Source of the DNA: Desulfurivibrio dismutans
GTDB lineage: Bacteria; Desulfobacterota; Desulfobulbia; Desulfobulbales; Desulfurivibrionaceae
Direction of reading: 5' to 3'
Length of the DNA: 64,000 bases
NCBI RefSeq assembly: GCF_029210385.1
Contig: NZ_JARGDQ010000005.1
Span: forward strand, 124,001-188,000
Shown in pieces: positions 26,001 to 34,124 of the stretch. The notes beneath the pieces were generated by a model. That model searched no databases, was not told the DNA's origin, and saw only the letters and a list, made by a program, of their open reading frames with translations. How positions within the stretch are numbered: the stretch's first letter is position 1; every line of letters starts with the position of its first letter. The translations under genes and the position numbers were made by a program.

Positions 26001-26552
26001 GTGGACAGCCTGCAAGGTCAGTTTTTGATCGCCACTCCCCAGATGTCCGACCCCCGTTTCATGGAAACGGTCATTTTTCTCTGTGCCCACAACGATGAAG
26101 GGGCCATGGGGCTGATCGTCAATCAGCCGCTCAAAGATGTGCAACTGGAAGATATTTTCCGGAATGCGGAGATTCCTTTGCCGGAGCGTCCGCTGGGGCC
26201 CGTTTACCTGGGTGGTCCGGTGGAGACCAGTCATGTGTTTGTGATCTATTCGACTGATTATCAGCTCGACAATCAACTCCAGGTAAGCCCCTCCGTCTCG
26301 TTAACCCGTGACCCGCGCCTTTTTTATGATCTGGCCGGCGGTTTCGGGCCGGGAAACTACCTGGTGACCCTGGGGTACTCCGGCTGGGGGCCCGGGCAAC
26401 TGGAGGCCGAGTTGAGCGTTGACGGCTGGCTGGTACTGCCGGCCCGTGATGAAATCATCTTTGCCACCGCCGATCATCGCAAATGGCGACAGGCCGCTCT
26501 GGTGCATGGAGTCGATATCGGCCTGTTCGGCGGGGTCAGCGGTTCGGCCTGA
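26001..26552 (+). CDS. yqgE: YqgE/AlgH family protein
   Basis: A 183-residue DUF179 protein. It opens with QGQFLIATPQMSDPRF, then NDEGAMGLIVNQPL and the YLGGPV motif, all typical. The family role is unclear; AlgH in Pseudomonas affects alginate regulation. I chose the GTG at 26001 because it places the conserved motif at the usual distance from the start and gives the family's length of about 187. A longer ATG start at 25926 would add residues without similarity and would overlap the possible Cys-rich gene on the other strand. It diverges from glgB. Confidence 0.88.
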   Translation: MDSLQGQFLIATPQMSDPRFMETVIFLCAHNDEGAMGLIVNQPLKDVQLEDIFRNAEIPLPERPLGPVYLGGPVETSHVFVIYSTDYQLDNQLQVSPSVSLTRDPRLFYDLAGGFGPGNYLVTLGYSGWGPGQLEAELSVDGWLVLPARDEIIFATADHRKWRQAALVHGVDIGLFGGVSGSA

Positions 26553-26600
26553 TCGCCGTTTTTCCTGCACCTTCTCCTGTCCTTTCTTGTGCCATCTTTT

Positions 26601-26737
26601 GGTAGCTGTCCGGTAAGCACCCCGTCTTGCGGCGATCAGGTCGGCTTGAGTACCTGATGTTAAGCTACGCCGACTTAGCTTACCGCAACCTGGGGCGCTG
26701 CTGGATGGTTACGTGCCGGAATGAGCTGGATAGTTAC
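26601..26737 (+). mobile_element. 137-bp transposase-less element, copy 1
   Basis: The copy runs from GGTAGCTGTCC to GCTGGATAGTTAC. It is flanked on both sides by the 7-bp duplication ATCTTTT (26594-26600 and 26738-26744). The internal part has the inverted core GGTCGGC/GCCGAC. A coding frame of about 60 residues across it is not preserved as a gene. It lies in the 330-bp gap before the BCCT transporter, whose remainder holds no other clear signal. Confidence 0.9.
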
Positions 26738-26882
26738 ATCTTTTTTACCTTGCAACGCTTGTGGTTTGTTGCCGAAAAAAAACTTGCTGACCATGCCGAT
26801 CATGTTTACGGTGGCTCCCGAAAATCTGTTGGCAAATAACACGATTTCTTAAACCAACCCTAGAACAGCGGGAGGAAATAGC

Positions 26883-28877
26883 GTGGAAGAACAAAGCATC
26901 GCCCAGCGCCGATCCTGGATCCAGATAAACCCCCCGGTCTTTATTCTGTCCGCCGTGCTAACGGTGGCTTTTGTCACTTTTGCCATGGTTGCCACCGAAA
27001 CCGCAGGCGCCCTCTTTGATGCCACCCAGAGCTGGATAACCGAGTCCGCCGGCTGGTTTTACGTGCTGGCGGTGGCCGGTTTCCTGGTTTTTGTGATCGG
27101 CCTGGCGGTTTCCGGACATGGCCGGGTCAAGCTGGGCAGCGACCACAGCGAGCCCGACTACAGCTACTGGTCCTGGTTCGCCATGCTCTTTTCCGCCGGG
27201 ATGGGGATTGGGCTGATGTTTTTCGGGGTGGCCGAGCCGGTGATGCACTATGTCAGTCCGCCGGTGGGTGATGCCGAAACCGCTGAGGCGGCCAAACAGG
27301 CCATGCGGATCACTTTTTTCCACTGGGGGGTGCATGCCTGGGCCATTTACGCGGTGGTGGCCTTGTCGCTGGCCTACTTTTCCTTCCGTCAGGGCCTGCC
27401 CTTGACCATTCGCTCCTCCTTCTACCCTTTGATCGGCGACCGGATTTACGGCCCCATCGGCCACGCGGTCGATGTCTTCGCAGTGCTGGGCACCATCTTC
27501 GGGGTGGCGACCTCGCTGGGGTTCGGGGTAATCCAGATCAACTCCGGTCTGAACTATCTTTTTTCGGTGCCCACCACGGTGGGGGTGCAGGTGCTCCTGA
27601 TCGCGGTGATCACCGCCATTGCCACCCTGTCGGTGGCCCTGGGGCTGGATGCCGGCATCCGCCGACTGTCTCTGCTCAACATGATTCTGGCCGCCGCTCT
27701 GCTGGCTTTTGTACTGATAGCCGGCCCTACGGTTTTTCTGCTGCAAACTCTGGTGCAGAACACCGGCATGTATATCTCCTCCCTGTTTGAGATGACTTTC
27801 AACCTCTATGCCTATGAACCCACCGACTGGATCGGCGGCTGGACCCTGTTCTACTGGGGCTGGTGGATCGCCTGGGCTCCCTTTGTGGGGATGTTTATCG
27901 CCCGGGTCTCCAAGGGGCGCACCATCCGCGAGTTCGTGGTGGGGGTGTTGCTGGTGCCGGTTGGCTTCACCTTCATGTGGATGACCTTTTTCGGCGACAC
28001 TGCCCTGCATATGATCATGATCCAGGGCATCGGCGCCCTGGCCGAGGCGGTGGCGGCGGATACCTCGGTGGCCCTGTTCCAGTTTTTCGAGCACCTGCCG
28101 CTTTCTTCCCTTACCGCCCTGATCGCCACTCTGCTGGTTATCACTTTTTTTGTTACCTCTTCGGACTCCGGTTCCCTGGTAGTGGATATCCTGACCTCCG
28201 GCGGGGCCAAAGAAGAATCGCCGGTCTGGCAGCGGATTTTTTGGGCCCTGGTGGAAGGGGTGGTGGCCGCAGCTTTGTTGCTGGCTGGCGGCCTGGCGGC
28301 CCTGCAGACCGCCACCATCGCCAGTGCCTTGCCCTTCACCGCGATCATGATCCTTATGGCCTGGGGCCTGTTGCGCGCCCTGCGCATTGAAGAGATCAAG
28401 CGGGTCAGCCTGCGGGATGCCCGGGTCATGCCCCGCGGCCCCCATGCCGCCTTGAGTTGGAAACAGCGTTTGCGTACCCTGATTCACCAGCCCCGCAAGC
28501 GGGAGGTGCTGGAGTTCCTGACTTCGGTGGTCAAACCGGCCCTGCATGAAGTGGCCGAGGAGTTGCGCAAACAGAAGCTTGACGCCCGGGTGGAGGAAGG
28601 CGAGGACGGCCGGGTTTGGGTCGAGGTCCGGCATGCCGCCGAAGATGATGTGGATTTCTTTTATTCGGTACGGCCCCGGCCCTATGAAGCGCCGACCCTG
28701 GTCATGCGTGATACCCGCGCCAGTCGGGCGGAAGCCTTGAAATACTACCGGGCCGAGGTGCATCTGCTGGAAGGGGGGCAGGATTACGACATCATGGGCT
28801 GGAGCAAAGAGTACGTTATCAGTGACGTGCTGGAGCAGTATGAACGGCATGTCCATTTCCTGCAGGCCGTACGGTAA
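26883..28877 (+). CDS. BCCT-family osmolyte transporter (betaine/choline/carnitine type)
   Basis: A 664-residue sodium- or proton-coupled importer with twelve transmembrane helices. GMGIGLMFFGVAEPVMHY near helix 3 and the tryptophan-rich FYWGWWIAWAPFVGMFIARVSKG segment in helix 8 are the BCCT signatures that contact the ammonium group of betaine. A cytosolic C-terminal tail of about 150 residues follows, as in E. coli BetT (677), and such tails sense osmotic stress. The GTG start has GGAGGAAA upstream. A porin gene follows 74 bp later. It fits osmoprotectant import in a saline habitat; the exact substrate is not determined. Confidence 0.93.
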   Translation: MEEQSIAQRRSWIQINPPVFILSAVLTVAFVTFAMVATETAGALFDATQSWITESAGWFYVLAVAGFLVFVIGLAVSGHGRVKLGSDHSEPDYSYWSWFAMLFSAGMGIGLMFFGVAEPVMHYVSPPVGDAETAEAAKQAMRITFFHWGVHAWAIYAVVALSLAYFSFRQGLPLTIRSSFYPLIGDRIYGPIGHAVDVFAVLGTIFGVATSLGFGVIQINSGLNYLFSVPTTVGVQVLLIAVITAIATLSVALGLDAGIRRLSLLNMILAAALLAFVLIAGPTVFLLQTLVQNTGMYISSLFEMTFNLYAYEPTDWIGGWTLFYWGWWIAWAPFVGMFIARVSKGRTIREFVVGVLLVPVGFTFMWMTFFGDTALHMIMIQGIGALAEAVAADTSVALFQFFEHLPLSSLTALIATLLVITFFVTSSDSGSLVVDILTSGGAKEESPVWQRIFWALVEGVVAAALLLAGGLAALQTATIASALPFTAIMILMAWGLLRALRIEEIKRVSLRDARVMPRGPHAALSWKQRLRTLIHQPRKREVLEFLTSVVKPALHEVAEELRKQKLDARVEEGEDGRVWVEVRHAAEDDVDFFYSVRPRPYEAPTLVMRDTRASRAEALKYYRAEVHLLEGGQDYDIMGWSKEYVISDVLEQYERHVHFLQAVR

Positions 28878-28951
28878 ATGAATAAATAAAGGCCGGCGGT
28901 CGCCGCCACGGCGCGGCGTCATGGCCACGATCAACAGAGGAGATGATAACA

Positions 28952-30139
28952 ATGTGGAAAAATCCGGTTAAACGAAGCGGCGGCCTGCTGGTCGCCGGCA
29001 TCATGACGGCGGGGATGCTGGTCCCGGCCTCGGCCGCCGGCTCCATTGAATTCGGGCCGCTGACCCTGGGCGGCGCCATGCGGGTTAACTATACCATCGG
29101 CGACTATGAGCCGGAGATCGGATCCCCCTCCCGGGCCGAGGGTGATGGCGGCAACTTCGTGCTTGATACCTTCCGGCTCAACCTGGATTATACCCGGGAT
29201 GAGTGGAGGGGCAAGGTCGAGTACCGTTTCTACGACGGTTATCATTTCCTGCACACCGGCTGGCTGGGTTACAACTTTGCCGATGAAAGCCAGTTGCAGG
29301 TGGGGGTCAATCGGGTACCCTTTGGCCCCGGACCTTATGGGGTGTCCCAGAGCTGGATGTTCGATCAGCACTACTATGTGGGCCTGGCTGATGACATGGA
29401 TATGGGTATCAAATATACCCGTACCTACCCGGACTGGACCGTGGATGTTGCCTATTACTACGGTGATGAAGGGTCTTATGCCGGCAGCAACACCAAGGCC
29501 GCCCGCTACTCTTATGACGTGGTCAACGGTGATGGTGACGGTTATGAAGAGCGCAATCAGTTCAACGCCCGGACCATTTACAGTCTGACCACCGCCGCCG
29601 GGATCGGGATGGACATTGGCGCCTCATTGCAATACGGCGAGTTGAAGAGCAAGGGCCCCCAGAGCGACGGCGATCACTACGCCGGTTCGCTGCATGCCGT
29701 GACCAAGTGGCAAAACTGGACTCTGGCGACCCAGTTGACCTACTACAAATATGACGTGGACGAGGATCAGCCCTTGGGCACCGACACTTTAGTGCAGATG
29801 GGAGCCCACGATTATTACACTTTGGTGGCGGCCGAGGCCTGGATTCCGGCGGTATCGTTAAGATATTACCTGGAAACGCCGCAACTGGACTGGCTGGATT
29901 ACCTGGTGCCCTACATCGAATACAGCTCACTGATGAAAACCGAGAGCGGCTTCAATGACAGTGAAATGCTGGTTGTGGGGGCGGCATGGGCCCGTGGTAA
30001 CTGGTACAGCTACACCGATCTGGCCTACTCCAACGGCAACGATTTTGTCGGCAACACTTCCGGGTGGGAGCGTTTCGGGGGAAATCCCGATGACAAATGG
30101 GAGTATCGCTTCAATATCAACTTCGGCTACTACTTTTAA
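28952..30139 (+). CDS. Outer-membrane porin-like beta-barrel protein
   Basis: A 395-residue exported protein. Residues 1-27 form a signal peptide ending ASA. The rest has alternating aromatic and polar residues typical of beta strands and ends in the terminal pattern FNINFGYYF, the aromatic end needed for BAM insertion. I chose the ATG at 28952 because GAGGAG lies nine bases upstream, while the in-frame ATG nine bases earlier sits too close. I do not recognise the porin subfamily. Its place behind a BCCT transporter suggests passage of small osmolytes across the outer membrane, but this is an inference. Confidence 0.82.
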   Translation: MWKNPVKRSGGLLVAGIMTAGMLVPASAAGSIEFGPLTLGGAMRVNYTIGDYEPEIGSPSRAEGDGGNFVLDTFRLNLDYTRDEWRGKVEYRFYDGYHFLHTGWLGYNFADESQLQVGVNRVPFGPGPYGVSQSWMFDQHYYVGLADDMDMGIKYTRTYPDWTVDVAYYYGDEGSYAGSNTKAARYSYDVVNGDGDGYEERNQFNARTIYSLTTAAGIGMDIGASLQYGELKSKGPQSDGDHYAGSLHAVTKWQNWTLATQLTYYKYDVDEDQPLGTDTLVQMGAHDYYTLVAAEAWIPAVSLRYYLETPQLDWLDYLVPYIEYSSLMKTESGFNDSEMLVVGAAWARGNWYSYTDLAYSNGNDFVGNTSGWERFGGNPDDKWEYRFNINFGYYF

Positions 30140-30301
30140 GCTCCCGGCGGCAGGATGACAACGCACCAACTGCGATGGTTGTGAGCACGCCATGGGCAGG
30201 TACTCGCCGTGTTGCGGCCTGGACGGTTGCCGCAGTCCCCCCACACCCCCTGGTTCACAACCGACGGTTTTGCAGCATGCCATGAGTACCCTGTGCCCGC
30301 C

Positions 30302-30829
30302 TCAGCTCTTTGGTTCTTCGTTCTGTTGTTGCAGATGGATGGACTCCAGCAACTCCGGCGAGATCCGGGCCTTGATCTTTTTCACCGCCGCCCGGACCTG
30401 CTGGGTGGGGCAATGGGGAATGGTGCTCTCGCTCTGGTCGGCATAGCTTTCCAGCAGCAGTTTTTTACCTTTGTCGGTGAGCTGGAAACGGTGGGTCCAG
30501 TTGATTTCCAGGGTTTCGGGGGTTTCCTCGATTTCCACGCTTACGGCTTCACCTTCCCGGGCCACCTGGACGGCGTCCATTTCGGTTACTTCCAGTACCC
30601 AGGCGTCACCCGCTTCGGTGGTGAATAGTACAAAAACCCCCAGGGATTTAAACCGTATCTGCTTTTCGACGGCGGCTTCCTGCAGGGCCTTGATCTCGCC
30701 GGTCAGCGAGGGTGGCTGGCTGGCCGGCGCCGGGGTGCGTCCGGCCAGGCGTTGCTGCTCCAGGCAGCACTTCTTGAATTTTTTGCCGCTGCCGCAGGGG
30801 CAGGGGTCGTTACGGCCGATTTTGCTCAT
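30302..30829 (-). CDS. SEC-C motif (YecA-type zinc finger) protein
   Basis: A 175-residue protein whose N-terminus is the SEC-C zinc finger [16 protein letters not shown], the same type that ends SecA and ties it to SecB. The remaining 145 residues have no recognised domain and are charged. It lies 25 bp downstream of the PBP gene on the same strand and is probably cotranscribed. Whether it interacts with ribosomes or SecB, as some SEC-C proteins do, is unknown. Confidence 0.82.
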   Translation of the reverse strand: MSKIGRNDPCPCGSGKKFKKCCLEQQRLAGRTPAPASQPPSLTGEIKALQEAAVEKQIRFKSLGVFVLFTTEAGDAWVLEVTEMDAVQVAREGEAVSVEIEETPETLEINWTHRFQLTDKGKKLLLESYADQSESTIPHCPTQQVRAAVKKIKARISPELLESIHLQQQNEEPKS

Positions 30830-30854
30830 GATTGCAACTCTCCTTGTCTGTTGG

Positions 30855-33674
30855 TCAATCGATACGGATTATTCTTTCCTGGTCGCAGTAGTAGTGGACC
30901 AGGGCGTTGAAAATGTCGTCCCGGCCAGTGTAGATCTGATTGTTGGGGCTTAAAATCTGTTCCACCGCCTCGGCAAAACCGTCAACCCCCACCACGTATT
31001 CATGGATATAATCCCGGTTGTTGGGGCAGCGGTCGGTGAGCAGGGTGTCAAGATAGCGATTGACGTTGGCCCAGTAGACGTGGTTGTTGCGAAAATGGGC
31101 GTTGTCCCGGCGGGCCTCGTCAATCTTGCGGTCCATCATCTTTTGCAGGCGCTGGGTGAAAATATGACGGTAGATCTCGCCGGTCACCTTGACCGGACCT
31201 TCGCTGGCCATCCCTACACTTTTGAAGCCGCCGGTATTGGTGGTAAACAGCACCATCATGGTCAGGTTTTCCTCCTGGTGTCGGCTGCGGTCCCGCTGGG
31301 GGTTGAAGTGGCTGATAAACAGCGATGAGCGGCCCTGGGGCGCGGTGCCGGTCTTGCCGGAAACCAGGTTGCGGAAGTAGGGAAAATTGTCCCGCATGGC
31401 CGCGCCGGTGCCTCGGTTGACCACCTCATGCAGGATCTTAAGGCTCGCCTCCCGTTCTCGCCGGGCGTCGAAAAGCGGTAAGGGGCGTAAAGCCGGGTCT
31501 TCGGCGCGTTGGTAAATCACCCGGTCGTTGACCGTGATTCGGCTCACAAAAGCCGGCTGACGATAATATCCGTCCAGAAAGGCGCTGTAAACCGCCAGCC
31601 ACTGCTGTACCGGCAGGTCGGAAGCGCCGATGCCGAAAGGCCAGTAGCGGGCGTCCTCCCGATTGTACTCCAGCCCTACCCGGTCAAAAGCGCTAAGCAT
31701 GGCATTTTGTACCAGGCGGTTGGTGTAGAGCCGGGCAAAGATGGTGTTGACCGACAGCACCTGGGCGTCGGTAAGGCTGTATTGCCGGCCGTGATAACGG
31801 TTGTTGCCGCTGCCGCGCCGGTCGTAATCATACCAGTTGCGGGGCAGCCATATCTGGCGGCCTTCTTCTTCGACGTATTTGAATTCCACCGGTTCATCGG
31901 CAAAGGTGTGTTCCGGCCGGACATCGGCAGCCACCATGGCGTAGTAACCGACCACCGGCTTGATGGTCGAGGAAGGCGCCACGGTGGCCCGGCGGTTCAT
32001 CAGGTCGATGATCACCGGACGCGGCTGGTCGGCGGCCTGGTGGTCGGCGGCGATCAGGTTGGCGGCTCCCTCGGCGCCGGCAAATTCCTTGCCGCCCACA
32101 TAAGAGACGATTTCACCGTGCTGATTGATGGCGATAATGCCGATATTGACGTGTCGTTCAAGTTGCCGCATGAAGCCGGTAAAATCTTCAAATGGGGCCT
32201 CGCGGGGCTGATCTTCGTAGCGTTCCAGTTCCCGCCGCCACAGGTTGCGGTTGCTTCGGCGCAGGACATCGCGATATTCCTCCGAGGCCAGAAACTCGGT
32301 GATGACCTTTTTGGCGTTTTCGGTAAAATTAAGATCAATGGCCGTTTCGATTACCACATCTCCCGGTTCGTCCAGCAGCAGTTGGCTGCCGCTTACCTCC
32401 CGGCCGTTGATCCGGTAGGTGCGGGAAGTTACCTCCCGGATGACGTTCCACGAGGTCCATTCCTCTTCTCCGTACAGGGGCGAGCGAAAGTCCCGGAAAC
32501 CGATGTTGCGGATCGATTCTTCATCATGCAGACGCCACTGGCGGTATTCCCGGTCGCTGATTTCTCCCAGGCGGTGCAGGTGGCCAAGGGCCAGGTTGGT
32601 CTTGTTGACGGCGGCCCGGGCGTGGGCGGCCAGGTTGGGGTCCAGCTCGTCGAAATTCTGGCCGCCAACGATCCGGTAAAAGGCGACTTGGCGGAAATGA
32701 TTGGGAATGAAGGCGCCGATGGCCACCAGTTGCTGGTAATTAAGCTCTGCCAGCTCTTTGCGGAAATAGCTTTCGGCGGCGGCCGGCAGGCCGTAAATAT
32801 TGGCCCCCACCGGAACCGTATTGATATAGAAATCCAGGTTCTGCTCCTTGCCGAAACGGGCCACCATCATGTAGGCCAGGATAACCTCCTCCAGCTTGTT
32901 GGCCACCGTCCGCTCGGTGTTGCCCAGGATCTTTTTGGCGTTCTGCATCACCACGGTACTGGCGCCGCGAGGATTGCCGGCCAGGGTATCGCGTACCGCC
33001 CCGGCCAGGTTGAACCAGCTGACCCCGGGGTGCACCAGAAAGGCGTTGACGTACCAGGGATAAGCCTCATGGGGCAGAAAATAGTGATCCTCGCAGGCCA
33101 TGATGGCTTTTTGGGCCCGTTTTGGTACCTCCATGGTCACCTGGCGGCGGCCGTAAGATTTGATGATGTTGCCGTGGCGGTCGATAATCCGGGCCGAGTG
33201 GGCGTAACTTTCCAGGCTGGCCGGCAGGCGGGCGATGGGGGCGGTGTCGTAAACGGCGCGGGCGGCCAGAATTTCCACAATGTGCTGGGTGGGGCCGGGG
33301 ATATAATTGATGGCCAGCAGGGCCAGCAGGGTCAGCGCCACCCAGCGGACGATGCGGGGCAGCCAGAAGAAGGTGGCGAACATCAGCCGGTTGAAGGGAT
33401 TGCGCCAGGGGTAGGCAAGATTGATGGTCCCGCCCTGTTTGCGCAGTTCCTGGTAGTGGCGGTAGCGTTCCACCAGGCTGTTGCTGCGCCGCAACTTCTT
33501 GTCCATGTCCTTCTCGCTCAAACCTTGCCGGATGGCATCCTCGGAAAAGGTGTGCTTGAAGGCCTTGTATTTGACCGCCTGTTCCCGAGGGTCACGCCGT
33601 CGTGAATTCTGCCGGCCGTCGGCGGCAGGTTGCTTGGCGGTGCCGGTGGGCTTTTGTTCTTGGGGATCGCTCAC
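30855..33674 (-). CDS. Atypical class A penicillin-binding protein (GT51 plus transpeptidase)
   Basis: A 939-residue bifunctional peptidoglycan synthase. After a charged cytoplasmic N-terminus (about 1-105) there is one membrane helix (about 105-130). The GT51 region spans about 180-340, with the catalytic Glu in [11 protein letters not shown] and the [15 protein letters not shown] motif. The transpeptidase domain has the nucleophile Ser in PSSTIKP, the SVN motif and [10 protein letters not shown]. The N-terminal arm and the glycosyltransferase motif variants differ from E. coli PBP1a and PBP1b, so I give no symbol. It diverges from the pentapeptide-repeat gene over a gap of 450 bp. Confidence 0.87.
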   Translation of the reverse strand: MSDPQEQKPTGTAKQPAADGRQNSRRRDPREQAVKYKAFKHTFSEDAIRQGLSEKDMDKKLRRSNSLVERYRHYQELRKQGGTINLAYPWRNPFNRLMFATFFWLPRIVRWVALTLLALLAINYIPGPTQHIVEILAARAVYDTAPIARLPASLESYAHSARIIDRHGNIIKSYGRRQVTMEVPKRAQKAIMACEDHYFLPHEAYPWYVNAFLVHPGVSWFNLAGAVRDTLAGNPRGASTVVMQNAKKILGNTERTVANKLEEVILAYMMVARFGKEQNLDFYINTVPVGANIYGLPAAAESYFRKELAELNYQQLVAIGAFIPNHFRQVAFYRIVGGQNFDELDPNLAAHARAAVNKTNLALGHLHRLGEISDREYRQWRLHDEESIRNIGFRDFRSPLYGEEEWTSWNVIREVTSRTYRINGREVSGSQLLLDEPGDVVIETAIDLNFTENAKKVITEFLASEEYRDVLRRSNRNLWRRELERYEDQPREAPFEDFTGFMRQLERHVNIGIIAINQHGEIVSYVGGKEFAGAEGAANLIAADHQAADQPRPVIIDLMNRRATVAPSSTIKPVVGYYAMVAADVRPEHTFADEPVEFKYVEEEGRQIWLPRNWYDYDRRGSGNNRYHGRQYSLTDAQVLSVNTIFARLYTNRLVQNAMLSAFDRVGLEYNREDARYWPFGIGASDLPVQQWLAVYSAFLDGYYRQPAFVSRITVNDRVIYQRAEDPALRPLPLFDARREREASLKILHEVVNRGTGAAMRDNFPYFRNLVSGKTGTAPQGRSSLFISHFNPQRDRSRHQEENLTMMVLFTTNTGGFKSVGMASEGPVKVTGEIYRHIFTQRLQKMMDRKIDEARRDNAHFRNNHVYWANVNRYLDTLLTDRCPNNRDYIHEYVVGVDGFAEAVEQILSPNNQIYTGRDDIFNALVHYYCDQERIIRID

Positions 33675-33777
33675 GATATTATCGTACTACCAGTACGACT
33701 GCTCCATACAAGGATTACGGGTAACCGCAGCCGGAGGACGAGCCGGCACCGGTCAGATTGATTTTTGAGAACCTGGT

Positions 33778-33912
33778 TGTAACTATCAAGCCCATTCCGA
33801 CAGGTAACCATCCAGCAGCGCCCCAGGTTGCGGTAAGCTAAGTCGGCGTAGCGTACACCAGGCACTCAAGCCGACCTGATCGCCGCTTTCGGGGGCACTG
33901 ATGAACAGTTAC
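33778..33912 (-). mobile_element. 135-bp transposase-less element, copy 2 (inverted)
   Basis: The copy runs from TGTAACTATC to ACAGTTAC and lies in opposite orientation to the other two. It is flanked by the perfect 7-bp duplication ACCTGGT (33771-33777 and 33913-33919). It shares the GGCGATCAGGTCGGCTTGAG block with copies 1 and 3. It sits in the 450-bp gap 33675-34124; the rest of that gap shows no gene. Confidence 0.92.
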
Positions 33913-34124
33913 ACCTGGTTAACATATCGGCAAACGGCTGCTGGGTGTGAATATAACCGACCCGGGTTGCGCCAGGCAAAACAAAAGACGGCACAACGGC
34001 GGAAAAAGTTCTCAGGTGCCGCCGGGGAATGCCGATATACTATGACATAAGGCAACCGCCACAAATAAAACAAACTTTCAGCCGCAACCTGTGGGCAGGA
34101 ACGATAACCTTGGATTCAGGTGTA

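Noticed and set aside
26627-26839. A 70-residue frame across the 137-bp element, resembling a frame at 33671-33865
   Set aside because: The likeness comes from the shared repeat DNA; the frames are not preserved in the third copy and have no good ribosome site.
26958-28952. A 664-residue frame antisense to the BCCT transporter
   Set aside because: The composition is rich in His, Gly, Pro and Gln as expected from the antisense of a GC-rich gene, it has no domain, and the transporter on the other strand is clear.
30199-30290. GGTACTC/GAGTACC inverted pair between the porin and SEC-C genes
   Set aside because: Seven bases at about 80 bp distance are expected by chance.
31509-33605. A 698-residue frame antisense to the PBP gene
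   Set aside because: No recognisable motif; open only because of the high GC content opposite a real gene.
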